A stretch of DNA of 64,000 nucleotides from Setaria digitata (GCA_003640385.1 RCAB01000057.1:150501-214500); one strand, 5' to 3'; shown: positions 25,601-39,800, counted from the first letter of the stretch. Translations and numbers: made by a program. The notes: generated by a model from the letters alone, not told the origin.

Positions 25601-28600
25601 GAATACCAGTTCCAGATTTTAAATGAAACTCTAAATTTTGGTGCTTATCATTTATCAGCTCAGAGTTTTACATTTCTCTATTTGGTTATTTTGTTCCAGG
25701 CATCTTCAAGTCGTTTAGATCCGTCGCTTGAGATTAATCGTAACCTGACAAATTGGGGACTCACATATAAAGCGGGCCAAGTAATGCGCCCACAAAGACG
25801 TACTTGGGAAAATCGAACATTTACGAAAAGTGAAATGGATCTATCGAATCAGTCTGAATTTATGTCTGGAGTTTCTTCACACTTGCAGGTTGTATACCAT
25901 CATGGTATTTAGAATATATGCATTTGGAGTCTTGTGCATCTGTCTAAACTGTAGTCCCATATTTTCCAATCTAAAAAATAAAGATGAAAAAGGTTCTAGA
26001 ATCAACTATCAAAGGCTTCTGAACATGTGGATGGTATCAAAATGCAAGAGTCCATGCCTCAACATCAGCGAGATTCTAATGTTCAACAGCTGGAGCAAAC
26101 TGATTTCGAGCCTTATATTAAAAAGCGTAACGATTTTTATTGCTTTCGGCAATCATTATGTTACGAACATTTTTATGCATAATTGCATGGAAGCCTCATT
26201 TAAAATATTTTGTCTAAAATTTATATTTTTTCTTCGTTTTCGTAGGCAATCACAATTAGATTTTGCACTAAAAATCAATTGTTATATTGAATCTGAACAA
26301 CTCCTTTAATTTTGTTATGTTCGAAAAGAAATACGTGGTTAAAATTTTTATATTATAGAGGAGGAAGATAAGACAGGTCATCAGCAAAGTCCACCGAAGG
26401 ATCCCATTTCATCGATAAATACCGATGCACCACCCCCACTAATGAACCGAAAACATTCATCAACACGTGCTTCACAATTCATTGTAGATGATGCAGCCGA
26501 TAAACCTGTTATCAGCGTGGTTAGATAGTTTCACTTCGAAATCTATTAATTTCATTATATAATTTCCCCTGAATTTCGCTTTTCAGAACTCATTGAAATT
26601 GCTTGCTGAAGTTCTTAATTTGTAGTTTTTGTAACATTCAGCCTTGCAACCACTTTTTCTAGCGTATTTTATAGACTCCCGAAATGGAAGCAAAACGTGA
26701 AGCATTATTAGCAAAGACGTTACGACGTCGTGAACAAATTGAGCAGAAAGTAGGAGAACTTGAAGCTAAAAATGCTGAACGAAGACAAGCTGAGCTGGAA
26801 AGGCAGGAAGCTGCTGAACAGCGGAAGCGTGAACGCGAATTGCAAAGGTTATTTATCAGTTTTTTTTATTAAGTTTGTATAATGATCATATACGGCTTTT
26901 TTTTTTCATTTATTCTTATATATCAGGCAGAGAATATTAGACGACTACAAACGTAAGAAGATGGAAAAGGAGTTCGAAAGTAATGAATTACCCAACGGTC
27001 GAGGGTGCAGCCAACCACCTGTAGTACCGCGACCGAAAAGCACGGTAATAATTTCAACTGTTTGACATTATTTAGAAAAAAAAGTTGTTTGGAATTGTAC
27101 CTTTCCGTCTTTTCACCAATTTGAATTTTTCTTTCAGAAAAGACGGTAGTAAGCTATAGGAAGAAGGCCAATAGGATATGAAGTGGGGAACTTTATAAAT
27201 AGGAAAATAAATTCTTTTTTTTTTTTTTTTAAGATGGAAGGAGCGAATTCACGAACGAAACGTTCAACTCGAGTACAAAGTAGCTTCGAAGAGAACAGTA
27301 TGCCATCATCAGCTCGTATTCCTGTACCAAGTACTGCTGAACCAAGTAATTACGAGCACTTCAATTTGATAATTTATTACTAGAATTTGCTTATTAAACT
27401 TCTCAGGTACTATTTTTGTCTCATTACATTGCAGCATTGAAGCTCTTTTCAAAATACGTTCATAAGTCGAATCGGTCAATGATCATAAATTCTTTGCAAT
27501 ATTCAGTATTTCCTGGGAGTGTTTGGGATAAACAGCGCGCTGAGGTAAGTTTTTTTCTGAGGTTTTGAGGTTGCAAATTGCTATAAATTTTACATATTCA
27601 CTGGATTTCCGATATGTGTTGGAAGTCATGTGCAGTTTTTTTGCCGACTGCCCATCCTTATTTAACTCCTAATAGCATTGTCTACTTCCAGTAACTTGGT
27701 TAACTACTGCTTTATGTATTTACTAAAATTAAGGTTGCTTAAGCCAATAGTAATTTTCAGGTGCTTGGCGAACTAGCAAAAAGTGACAGTAAGCATTTCT
27801 TATTGCTGTTTCGAGATCAGAAATGTCGCTATTTAGGTGCGTACAGTTGGGACCAGCAGTCCGACACTGCCCATCGTATACATGGAAGAGGTCCCAATAT
27901 ATGTCATGAGTCCATGATGCATCTTATGTTCAAGTTTGTTTTTTTCTTTTTGTAAATCAATTCAAAAAGATGTCGTAAGTCATCGTATCAGATCTTAGTC
28001 TTTGAGTTAAAAACATATATTTTCAACGTATATTTTTCTGCGCTGATAAAGAAACAATCGTTTTTTCATTCAAAAAGTTCACAATCAAAAAAAAACCGAA
28101 GAGGAAAATAGAAATAAGGAAGTGAACGTTTTACCATAGTCTGACTATTATTTGTTTGCCGCTAAAGATGCTGAATTAAATAATTTGAAGATAAAAGTAT
28201 GACTTGATACACTGTAAGTTTAATAAGAGTTGTTTTTGTTTCAATATGATAATAATGATTTAAATGAACGATTGTTTTTGTGGTTCGTAATAGTGATAAA
28301 ATTATTCCTGCTAGCATATTTTTGGAAATTAAATATCAATTGCAAAAGTTTTCATTACATTAGTATTTGAAATAATTAAATCATTCGTTATTTTGATTCC
28401 ATTTGTAATCATTGATTATCATTGGTATTATAATTCGTCTGTATTTACATAATTGATTTAATTATATGTTTATCCTTTTTTAAAGGTATGATTCCGGTGC
28501 GAAGAAATTTTCTCAAATACCAACAAAGCATCTTTCGGCAACAATTGATGGTTTTACATTGCAAGATCAGTATATGCAGGGTCCAAAAATTCCACACAGT

Positions 28601-28618
28601 AGCAGTATTAGCAGGTAG
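18501..28618 (+). CDS. ptrn-1: Patronin/CAMSAP microtubule minus-end-binding protein
   Basis: Cytoplasmic protein that binds and stabilises microtubule minus ends; about 1,200 aa. Exons: 18501-18554, 18878-19057, 19429-19530, 19799-19915, 20029-20114, 20497-20636, 21066-21176, 21348-21408, 21785-21927, 22033-22173, 22456-22495, 22929-22998, 23237-23385, 23643-23715, 24046-24147, 24264-24366, 24469-24510, 24694-24971, 25301-25535 and about 25661-25888 (this join unsure), 26000-26126, 26359-26519, 26675-26847, 26927-27044, 27234-27345, 27435-27544, 27761-27933, 28486-28618. A CAMSAP-type CH domain is seen as SVKWLIGRVYG, HLAVMDSLM and DALLFWINKICLLVR. Lys/Arg/Glu-rich coiled-coil segments follow (LALEEKRREHEKRR; TLRRREQIEQKVGELE). 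The C-terminal CKK domain is clear (LKLFSKYVHKSNRS, KHFLLLFRDQKCR, IDGFTLQD). One intron is GC-AG. TAG at 28616-28618 closes the frame, but AG|GTAGCC there could instead splice to about 28956. Confidence 0.9.
18579..18660. repeat. Two interlocked 24-nt inverted repeats
   Basis: 18579-18602 is the exact reverse complement of 18617-18640 (14-nt loop), and 18602-18625 is the exact reverse complement of 18637-18660 (11-nt loop). The two perfect hairpins share sequence and cannot both form at once in one strand. This is the pattern expected from replication template switching. It lies between the two candidate ptrn-1 start exons. Confidence 0.9.
19121..19217. repeat. 51-nt tandem repeat in ptrn-1 intron
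   Basis: The unit GTTAAATTAATATTCAAACG... starts at 19121 and again at 19172 (51-nt period), with a partial third copy from 19197. It sits in the intron 19058-19428. Confidence 0.8.
19639..19669. repeat. 31-nt poly(T) tract
   Basis: An uninterrupted T-run within the ptrn-1 intron 19531-19798. Similar but shorter runs occur in other introns of this gene (about 22190-22210 and 22431-22452), probably helping to supply polypyrimidine tracts. The exact length may be a sequencing estimate. Confidence 0.85.
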
Positions 28619-31600
28619 CCTTTCGAATGGCACACGTTGCACTCCTATGCTGTTATTGAAATGAAAGGCATAATATTTATGATGACTCGATATAGCGCTT
28701 AACTAGGTGAAAGTTGCAATGTTGAAGTTCATTTATAAATGCTTATATTTATATCCATGTCTTCCCATCTGTTCCCTTCCTTCCGTTCAGTCATTCGTCG
28801 ACAAAACCATTGTTTTTTCATGCTTTTGGGTTCGTTCATTGACACGCATTCTTTTCGCTTAGAAAATTTATTCACTTAGTTTCGTTTTCTTCCTGTATAA
28901 TTTCTAATTTCAAAATTTATTTTGACTGTACAAAATATTTTTTTTTTTTCACAGAATTTCAAAAGCATTACTTAGGTTTGGACGTATGAAAAGAGCACTC
29001 TTTAATTGCTTCTTCCTTGTTACGTTTCTTTGTTAAATTTTCGCTTTTTCATAGCTATGGTGAAGTTTTATTGGCTTCTACTATAGCATATTTTATTTGA
29101 CTCACTTGTTTTAATTTTTAATTAGTGTTTTTTTTTTACTGTTTATAAACAGAAAGGTGCTGAACAATAATGTTGATTAAATAGAGAAAAACAACCAAAT
29201 GGATTGGGAATATGGAATTATTAAAATATTTACGATGAAAAATTAGGTAAAATTATCACGCTTGCTTGCGTAATGGTTCTCTTTTTTCCTGTAGTATGAT
29301 CTTTGCAGATAAAGCATTTTAAACATAATTGTTAATTTTTGTTGGTTAGAAGTAAGAGGGGAGGGGAGTTAGAGGTAACTACTCATTGGTTGCGAATAAG
29401 ATCATGAAGGTCTTGGCTCTTTTTTATAGAGGATATCATCTCAAATTCCTATATATCAATCATTTTATGCCTTCTTAACTGACAGTGTTGGTCACCTGTA
29501 TCACATCAATTACTTCCTTAATACACTTTCTTTTCCTCTCCCGGACTTCGTTCTCTACTTTATTTTTTATTTTTTTTTTGAAGTTCGAAGTCAGTCATTG
29601 TGTATTTTATTTCGGATTCGTACCCCTTTATTTTTATTCTCTCCGACTTCGTTTGTCCTTCTTTCGCTTTCTAATTTTCAACCCAGTGCTAACATTTCCC
29701 ATTTTCATATATTTAATTATATAAATGTATATTATATGTGTGTATTTATTTATGTCTGCATATGTGAGTTGCTCTCCTCATTTCTTATTTTAGTTAATTG
29801 TTTCATTTCTTTCTTTCTTTTTTTTTTTTTTTTTTTGATTTTTTTACATAGATTGATTCAACCTTTCTTTTTTGGATTGTTAATTACTTAATTTTGTTTT
29901 TTATCTTGAAATATAAAGTATTTGACATTTTAAAAACTGAAAAACACACAACACTGTTTTCTTAAAAAATTGATAACACTGGTAAGTTTTTTGATTTACT
30001 GAGTACTATACTGTTTGGTCACGCAGATGGAAAATATGAGAATAAATTTCCTATATTTTTGGGACTAAGGCACACTGTGCAGAATTGTGAACAGTCCTAA
30101 ACATTTCGAATTTCATTCAGCTCCTTTTGCTCACTAATGATTGACAGTGAGAATATGCTTTTTGTCGCTTTTTCCAATATTTTATTCATATTTCTTCGAC
30201 ACTGAATAAAAACAATAAACAATAATCGTAGGTAAGCCCGCCAGATAAGGAAGCACGAAATATAGGGAGCAGTTGTGGTAATAATTACAATAGTAAAGAC
30301 AGGAAGAGCTATAATTATAATAAAGCTATTATAGTAATTTGCAGCATAAAAGTGCGAGATACTTCGGGTGAGGAGTGTTTTGCTTCTGCTACTGTTGCTG
30401 TTGTTGCTAGACTTAATGTATTTCCTTTCATTCTTTCTGTTTATTTGTTTGTTCATTTTGACAAAAATATACGCAAACGAAACATTTGGCAGCTCCTTTT
30501 TCTACATTTATCTCGGCAAAACAATAGTGCTAGAAAAAGTAAAAGCCCGAAATATTTACTTATCCATTAAATTAGATGTCGTACTTTTTCGCTTCCTTTC
30601 ACTTTGCATACCGCCGTACCTGTAATAGTTGTACCATTTGAATAATTCCTTACAGTTCAATCAGTTTCAAAATTAAATTTTCAGCTTTCCAGTTATCCGA
30701 ATTTATTCTCCAGCTGTCCAATTCCACTCCATCTAGTTCTCCTCATTTTCCATCCATGTGGATGTGAAACGCTATTCAGATGTGTTAAGAGTTAGAGCAT
30801 ACTGTGATAGACATGAGACGATAACGTACTGATTTAGTTTATTAGGAATTTTATTAACAGTTCAACTAATTTTCGTCCACTTTTCCCAATTCTGTCAGCG
30901 TCAAAGTACTATTGTTCAGTCGACTTGAGCAGAATTTGATTGTTAGTTTACTAGTTTTTTTTTTCCTTTTTTTTAAATTTATTGTTAAAAGAATTTTATC
31001 AAATTTAATTCCATTACTTTTTCTTTCAGCTTCATGGATGGAAGTAGCAGCTCATCGTATCGTTAAATCAGACTTCACAGAAACGGAAAAATGCTTATAT
31101 TTCAAAATTACCCATCCCTTTTATAAATTTTGTCTTGAAGCAATACTTTTTCTTGCCACTTTTTGTACCATAATTGATAATATAAATGACATTATCTCAT
31201 AGATAACTTGACCACCTTTTACTTAATAATATATCTTGATAATGTATTCTGACTAACTTTAGCATTATATGAATAATCCTCTTAATGTCATCCATATTAT
31301 ATTCTGATATTTCAGGCTATCATGGTTTAAATAACTTGAAAATTAGCAAAAGATTTCAGAATAAAAGATAGCTTGAAGCATAACTATCGGGAAGCTGATT
31401 ACATCATAATATTTTGAAATGTTAACAGAGGGATTCTGGTTAGGTATTGGATCTTTGAAGTAAAAAATCTCCTTAGTAGTGCCTCTGATGCTCCTTCATT
31501 AACACCTCAAATAAATGCATTGAGAACTAAATCCTTCTAGTAATGCCTCAGGCTAGTTTATATACACTGAATTCTTTTATTAATACATTAAGCTTTTTTC

Positions 31601-31862
31601 TCTTTGGCTGTTATAATTATTAAATTTTTCAATGGGAAAAGAGAGAGAGAAAGGGAAATATAAAAAGATGATGAATAGTCGAAAAAAAAATGAATTGGAA
31701 GTTTTCCTTCCTTTTATGATAATTTATTTTAAAAATGGCTTATCGAATCAGGCATGATTATTTCATAGTAAACAACTTTTTATAATTTTTTCCCCTTTTC
31801 TTCAAAAAAAAAAAAAATAAATCTTTATTTCTTTTATGAATTTAACTGGATAACTAGAATTA
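28619..31862. other. Convergent intergenic region (ptrn-1 / HRGF gene)
   Basis: Holds the 3' flank of ptrn-1 on the plus strand and of the small HRGF-repeat gene on the minus strand. A candidate extra ptrn-1 exon begins after TTTTTTTTTCACAG near 28956. Long T-rich tracts (29560-29580 and 29815-29840) and several short frames around 29.5-31.2 kb are low complexity. No further gene is supported. Confidence 0.5.
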
Positions 31863-33811
31863 TCATTTTCTTCTGGGTGCACTCTCTTTACCACTTGTAC
31901 TTTTCTGGTAAAATTCGGAATGAACTTCAGTTCCCCCACCAAAATATAGTCAATACGTTAAGTAAATTCATTAAAATAAGTTGAAGAAGACTAGAAAAAT
32001 AAAAATAAACTCTTTAAGCAACAAAAAAAAGTAATTACTTTTAAGGAGATAATGGAAAGTGGAAAACGTCATTTTTGCAAAACACAAATGAAAATGACTT
32101 TTTGTTTTAAGAAACAAATTAACAAAATTCTGTTCAGATTCATTGCAATTGTCTATTATTTTAATAAATAAAAAAATAAGAAATTCTACAGATATAAGTA
32201 ATGCTGTCTTCTTTCTTCACAATATTTTTTCCATGCTTCAATTTTTGTTTTTCTTACTTCAAAATAGCAAAGATTAAATTGAATCATTCAGGATAAAAAG
32301 GGACTTAAATCGACAAGCAACTCACTTTTCGGTGACTTTTCCGATATAGTTTTATGGATGACGAAATTTTACGTTTGGTTCAAAAAAATTTCTTGAGCTG
32401 ATTTTCTTTTTCTCTTTTGCAAAAAAAAAGTGTTAATAAGCGTGAGAAAAGAAAGCGAAAAAGTCAAAGCAATTTCCTATTACAGTAAATTAAACCATTT
32501 TTTCAATTTTGGCTAAAATATTGACAGAAAATTATTAATTATCAATTACTAATTTCACATAGTAAATTAGCAGAAATATACGAAGCTTTGAAATCGATTT
32601 TAATGGTATTTAAAAATTCACTTTTTGCCAAAAACAAAAAGAATAGAAAAGTTCGTTCTATAGGCTAGGAAATTTGAAATTTACCCTACTTTCATCACTC
32701 AACATGACATCTTTTATTAATAAGAATTAAGATTTATTGTTTTTCAGTCCATTACTGATTATTATTATAACCGCACTTTACTCCTAACATTGTATTTTTA
32801 ATTATGTGAATAATAGTACTAACTAATAAGTAGAAAACAAGATGAAAATTGATTTCGATAATAAGCATAAGTCGGGGGGAAATTGCTACTGCATATTTTC
32901 AAAAACTAGGTACTAAGATATCAAAAATTAATCTCATAGAGGGGAAAAAAGAGTTATACATTACCTGGTGTTTTTCGATCTAGTAAAACTTCACGTGCTT
33001 TTTCATTAAAGCCACGATGTGGTGCTGTTGTATGACCATCCTTTTTCAAATTTTTATCTGGAATATTCTGAAATAAAAAGAAAATTATCAACCTAAATAT
33101 CTAATTGATTGGAAATATCATCGTAAAGTTTATCTAAGGTATACAATTATGTTTAATGGATAGAGAAAATACAAGAAAATGAGCCAGCAGCAGAATTAGC
33201 GAGTGCAATAAACAGTTAAAAATTTTTCCTATTTTGATATTTTTAGGTTTGGGAAGCCAAAAACTCTCTCGATCATTAAGGAGAAAGGTTAAAAATAAAT
33301 ATACTTTACACCCAAAAAAATGAGCTAGTCGGTCGGTTAATCTTAATAGAAATGACAAATAAAAGGACAAGTCGAACTGTCTGGAAAAAAAAGTAAGTCC
33401 TAGCTGATTTCCCTACTGGGAGGAATAATTCGTAATAACTAATTCGATCTTTCAATCATTTTCTCCATTGTTTTGGAAACATCTAAATAGGGGAACATAA
33501 AATATATATTATTTTCTACAACTTTTAAGTACTACTTTTCTGAATATATCACTTACTGCTAGTAATATGGGAAATAGAGGTCGAAATTTCAGGAGTAAGC
33601 CCTAGCTAGTTTTGTTGAAGTTCAAGTTTAAAAAAGAAGCAAAGCAAAAGTTGAACATTTATCCGAAAGCAATGTATCTCACGGGTAGTTTATCGGACGT
33701 AACAGACTGTGATTCAAACAAGATTCCGCGGACTTTCTGACTGAATCCACGATGTGAACATCCATCCTTCGGCTGTTGCAATGTATCGTCACTCGACTTC
33801 GTTTCCGTCAT
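31863..33811 (-). CDS. Small unrecognised protein with duplicated HRGF motif
   Basis: Three inferred exons on the minus strand: 33811-33683, 33067-32965 and about 31924-31863, giving about 98 aa. The ATG at 33811 opens MTETKSSDDTLQQPKDG. Exon 1 ends at CCC|GTGAGA in phase 0 and exon 2 follows TTTTATTTCAG. Each of the first two exons encodes one copy of a motif: KDGCSHRGFSQKVRGILFE, then KDGHTTAPHRGFNEKAREVL. Exon 2 ends in phase 1 at a good donor (G|GTAATG). The proposed last exon (ending KESAPRRK-stop) keeps the frame but has a weak acceptor (CTGAAG), so the C-terminus is tentative. The protein is charged and hydrophilic, with no signal peptide, membrane segment or cysteine pattern, and is likely an intracellular basic adaptor or disordered protein. 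I do not recognise the family. The first two exons are well supported by splice sites and by the repeated motif. Confidence 0.6.
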
Positions 33812-36800
33812 CTTTCACGCTTAAAAAACACTAACTATTGAGAATTAAACAAAAAAAAAAAAGATAATGAACCGATGAAATTATCACTAATATCAGTTTA
33901 GTTAGACATGAATAGTACTTGCTTGATACGTATAATATTTAAATAAAAGAATAATACTCAATAAGTATACACGAAATGTGATAACTTTGGTAACCTTTTT
34001 GTACGGTAACAATTAATTGCATTCATGCGAAAAAATGGAAGGGAGAAGCAAAGGGAAAAGTTGCAAGATTTAAAGGTAATGTCACTCAGGCAAGTGTCAT
34101 CAGTAGTAGTAAAAGCGGTAAATAAAGTTGCTTCCGTGATCAATACTAAACAGCGAATGTAACTTCTGACGAACAAATGACAGATGAGGCGTATGGTGAA
34201 TTTGAAAGGAAAGTCAGATGTTCATGGATTTTCATTCACTCATTCACCTGTCGACATCTTACCGTCGCAACTTCTGTGCTGCTCGTCCGCCGAAAAGTTG
34301 ACTTGCTTTTTAGCTAATTTGTCTGTTTTTTTTTTTCAACAATCTTCTCTAATTCATCGCCACTTGTTATAGATGTTTTCGACTTATCTTGTTGACAATA
34401 TTTTTATTTAATTTTTTTGGAAGCAAAGTTCAAAATTTTAAATGACTAAAAATTTTAAAAGATTATTTATCGATTATTAAGTGCTTTTCATATAGATGCT
34501 GACAAGTTGACTGATAAATATAGCCTGTTTCTTAGTTTTCTTAGATGAATTCATGCATGAATATCGTAATATGGCATGGAAAAGATCGCCTGAAACGCTA
34601 ACAGTGTAGTAAAAATTTCAAAGAAAATGTAAGAATTAAAATTTTAAATTTGCTGGAATGCTGATTTTGGAAAAGTTATTAAAAACTGTTAGAAGTTTGA
34701 CGAAAAAGAAAAGGAAATTAAAGCAATAGAAGATAAAAATGAAATATTGGCTTTCTTAAAAAAAAAAAGAAAAGAAAAGAAAAAAACGGAAAAGGAAAAA
34801 TTGATTGGGTTTATTGGTAAGTTTTCTAGAAAATAGAAAAGATTTAGTGCTCAAAATGGATAAATGCATTTATTGAAAGGTTTTAAAGGTTTTAGTATTG
34901 GAGCATAATGACCATTTATACAATTACACACATTGACCAATTTGCTTTTTAAATTTAAATCAATGAAACATGGAAGAAAAGTAAATGAAAAATATATTTT
35001 GATCGACGAAAAGAAGAAAAAGGGGAAGTTAAAAAAGAAAGAGGAAAAAGAAACTAAAGTGATAAGTATCCTGCAAAAATGATTGCATATATTGGTTTCC
35101 AGAAGAGATTTTTTTTCAAATCAACAGATTTGCATAGCTTTCATCAACTCAGAGGAGAAAACATTTTATTTATCAAATGATTAAGATTTTTCCCTAAAAC
35201 CAATCAAATTTTGATATAATATCTTTATCATTAACAAAAATTCTGCTTAACATTATAAACACATTAATTAAAAATAGAACTTGAAAAAGCTCATGAATTT
35301 GCAATTATAAATTCCATCCCTTTGAAATGGTAATATTTAATGGGTCTTACACATTCAATTTCTGGAAAAAAAATATATGAAAGTGTAATATAATGTAAAA
35401 TATATACCGTGTGTTTATTTTACATGTACTTTTTTATCTCTATTTTTAATGTATATATATATATATATATATAAAACTAAAGATTAAAAATATTTAAATA
35501 CATATATTTTTCTAAATAAATATAAAAATACTCCATATATTTTTATTTAAACATATCTGATATATCTATACATATTCCATATTCTATAGTTTCAAATAAA
35601 AATGTATGCTATACCTTTTTTATGGCTACTGATTATGAATACGTAAAATGTACCTACTTCATAAACATACTCGAATAAGATTTATATTTGTAGTTAAAGG
35701 GAGAAAAGTGCAGCAAATTTAATCAGAAATGTTCTAAATTAAATTTGTTATAAAAACCAAACAATTTTGCAGAATTTTCCGGATATTGTGTCATTGAAGA
35801 GCGAAGAACAACAATCAAAAGTTTGAAATTTGTAGAATCAAACTTTGGCCGATACTAAAAACTCATCCAAAAGAATAACTGAAAATAATTAACAAAATGA
35901 TGCTAAAGATCCAAAAAGGAGGAAATAAAGATAGTGAAGAGTTAAATTTTTCTAAAAACCAAAGATAGTAAATTATTGAGACTATTATTCTGTTGTGTTT
36001 TTCGTTTCTTATTTAATTTGTTTAACTTTAGGAGAGCATGCTTGTGTTTGTTTTAGGTCATTTCATTTTATCTAATCCAATATATAATTCACATAAAGTT
36101 TCAATATGAAATGGAACAATGAGGTATAAGTTGTGACATTATTGGCGAAGGCAAGACTTGAGAATCTGAAGTCTTTTACATTTCACAAATCTGTTTAAAA
36201 AAAATTTCGAAATTTGCTTGCCGAAGCTTTGTAACAAATCAATTTAATTCGCAGCCTAATGAATTAAAATATCTTCAAATTAGTTTGGAGAAAACGCCAA
36301 AATAAAGTATTGGATAAATTCTAGTATGTTGTTTAGCAAATTTTATAAGTTGTGTACCAGAACAATTCATTTACTTGCCAGTCAACCTATAATACTAATG
36401 AAAGAAAAGAATTTTCAAAAAATTTTCTGAACCAAATTTCCCACTAATTTCATGGTGTGGTTTTTTTTTCGAATAGTCTATCCTGAAATTGGATAATTTT
36501 TTTCCCTATGCCTATCTTTTCCTTAACCATAAACATAGAAGCTATCGTTTCTCAAAAGTATCCAATTCTGATCTTTTTTCTCAAAATCTTTTTCATTTTA
36601 TATTTCCATTATTTAGTTTTTGGAAACTAAAACGGGAAATGAAAGTAGGAAATGATATAAATTAAAAAGCAGGAAATTTTAGACAATGAAACAAACTGAG
36701 TGGAAAATGAATTAAATAGAAATAGGAATAAGTGGAAATGAAACTGAAAATGGAAATGGAAACGGAGTGGATGTGATATTGTATTATTTTGGATCCAATA

Positions 36801-39800
36801 ACTTTGTTAGCAGTAAAGGATTACTTTAAAAGTGGATTATTAAAGCATTCTGTCGAAGCCTTCTTTGTTTTTTAAATTCGTTTTCAAAAAAAAAGGTTGG
36901 TTTTTATGTTGTAATTTTAAACCAGACTGAAAGAGAAAAGAAAGAAAGAAAAACAAGAAATTATCAAATTTCTTCCAGAATAAAATAATAAATTTTTAAT
37001 AATAAAATATTCCAAAATATGCCACTGAAAATGAAGAAAAGAGAGAAATGATAACAGATTTATAGTGAAAAGGTGCGAGGAAATTTTAAATTTTTTTTTG
37101 AGAATTTTTATGGCTTTTTGAAAGAAGAGAAGTGAAGTAATGCTAGCTAATCACCAAATTTTTTAGGAAAGAGAAAAGGAGGAGAAAGAAGACACCTCTC
37201 GGAAGATATTGGAATGATAGCTCCGGTATTAGGCTTACAACATTTCAGACCATCCTTACAAACTGTTTATTTAATGTGCTTAGTATTTAAACTGCGATAA
37301 TTCTAGTTCATAGTAAGGCCCGAAAGACATAACAAGACCAGTGAAGTGTGTAGGCCAGAAGACAGATTAACGGCCTGTTCAGTGTGACTGAAACATTTTT
37401 TCAACCTATCAGATCCAACATTAATTTCGCTAAATTATCGTACAATTTCTCTTTTTCCACATATCTTTTACCTATTTCAGTTTCATCACTGAACAAGAAC
37501 AACGATAATTTTGAAAGTTTTGCTTATGAAATAAAATGACCATACTGAAAATCATACTGAGAGGATGTCAAGAAATCCGAAGAATAAAGAAAAATGGAAT
37601 ATTTAATCTGATAAAAGAGTTTGACAGCTGAAATACATCTTCAAAAAAATAAATAAATATAATATAACCTTGAAGACAAAACATCATTTTCTTCACTTCC
37701 TTTATTATTTCTTTTTCTTAGAATTAGCGAAATAATTAAATTATCAGTAGTCTTATTTAGATATTTTATTAGTAAAAATTCTCACATATGTTTATTAACT
37801 TATATTTTCTAAACAAACATGCCTCATTGACTTTTCTCTAGCTCTGCTGACTTATTTTTAGATTAAGTCATTTAAAGAATGCTAGTAAATGATCAGGCAC
37901 AAATTATGTTAAGCATATAATACCGAGGCGTGAAATTCTCACTCAGATCATTTGGATAATTTATTTTTATCTAATTTTGGAGTTAATTTTACTTTATTAT
38001 GTAATGTGGTATTAACAAGTTTTCGCGCTACCTGGCATTGACAAATTAAAACAAATTTTCAAGTGAAATAGATTGCTGTGTCACTAATTCATACTGAGAA
38101 ATTAAGCTTACTTCGGTTGGCCGAATATCGGAATATATTTTCCTACAGTTATATGTTGAAACTGTTGTTCAAAACATATCGCTGAAACGAACAATGAAGG
38201 GAATTAATATCTGTCTAAAAGACAACTCTGTCTCAAACTTACTTAAAGTAATAAAGTCGATATAAATAAAGAGTCTTTTAAATAGCTCTTTTGATGTAAA
38301 AATATTTAAATTTTATTAGTAAATTATTTTTTATCGATTACAGCAAACAATGTGTGCAACGGATTGTTAACTTAATTTTGCGTGCATTGCTGCGATTGTT
38401 AAATTACAATTAAATCATTAATGGCTAGGAAAATCTATTAGAAAAGTAAGAAAAAATAGAAAGAGAAAGCAGTTGGAAAAATCCTCTTCTGAAATGTTTT
38501 TTTTTTTTTTTTTTTCAAGAAAAGATTATTGTCATTCGGTGATGTCGCATTTGAAATGAGCAGTTGCTAATGAATCTATGATATGACGAGGATAATTGCA
38601 ATTGCGAAAGACTGGATGAATGAATAAACAACGACATAAGTCACAACTGTTGGGACATTTTTCTAACTTTTTATTTCATTTTCGCAATCGATCCGGATTT
38701 TTTTAAGCACAAACTAAAGGTTTTCTTTTTCTTTTTTTCTTTTAAATTCTACACGACGACTTAATTCCCAAACTGAATCATTTGTTGTGTTTCCTTTTTG
38801 ATATTAATATCATTTTTGGTAAAAATTTAAACAAATATTGAAATAATGAAAAAAAAAAAGCTTATCGATGTTCCTTCTTAGCGAAGAATCTTAATTCAAA
38901 CAACTGGCCGTTTGATTTGACTTGAACTCTAACAAAATTTTATTAATTATTTTCACAAATTAATCATAGCCAATAGATCATAGGTTTATGAAACAAGTCC
39001 TTTGGGTCACTTTTTGTTTTGTATTGCAATAATGAATGTTTTGAGATTTTCAGAAATTTGCTTTGTTGAACTGAAACAAATGATTCATGAAGTACTGGAC
39101 TGGTGGAATTTTAGATATTCCTCAGCTGGCAATGAATCTTAAGACTGCTAATAACCAGCTAATGCATCCTGCTCGACATCAGTCCCAAGAGTCATTCCTC
39201 AAATAACATATATTCAACAAAAGATATTTATGAAACTGAGAGTTTTCTGATCCGCTAAAAGGCTGTTGAGAATGTGACATCATTTACTTTCTCTTTACTT
39301 TTCTTCCCCTTAATTTCTTTTCATGAAAAAGAGAAGTAAAAAAGTGTCAGAAATTTTTCTTTTTTTAAAATATCATTTATCTTTACGGTAAAATTGCAAT
39401 TATAATTTGAAATTCCGCTAGCAGTGTTAGTTAATGCAAAACTATTTAAAAGTCAGAACTTACACATATGATTACATCTTCTGCTTTAATTTCATTAATT
39501 CCATTTTTGTTTTTTTTTATTTAATCTCCGTAGAAGGAACAAGATTTTTGATATTAGTTTGCTAAAAAAACCATAGTAGGACACTAATCACTATTTGATT
39601 AATGTCTCATAGAAAAAAAGTGTTTCTCATTTCACACAACATTTATTATAATGTTAAATATTGCTCACTTAAATGTTAAAGTAATTTTACAGAAATTTAC
39701 AGGAAAGATTACGGTGAAAAATTACAGCGTCAAAGAAGGTGGTGAAAAAAGGAAAAGCAAAAAGAACGAATAAATTTTCAACAATTTCACAAAAAAGTAG

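Noticed and set aside
25536..25699. Open frame continuing through a ptrn-1 intron as hydrophobic residues (apparent membrane segment)
   Set aside because: The Phe/Leu-rich translation is what T-rich intron sequence gives. Patronin is cytosolic. Splice sites exist at 25535 and 25660/25699.
30097..31202. Several overlapping frames of 70-120 codons on both strands
   Set aside because: Low-complexity T- or A-rich translations without domains, in the convergent region between ptrn-1 and the HRGF gene.
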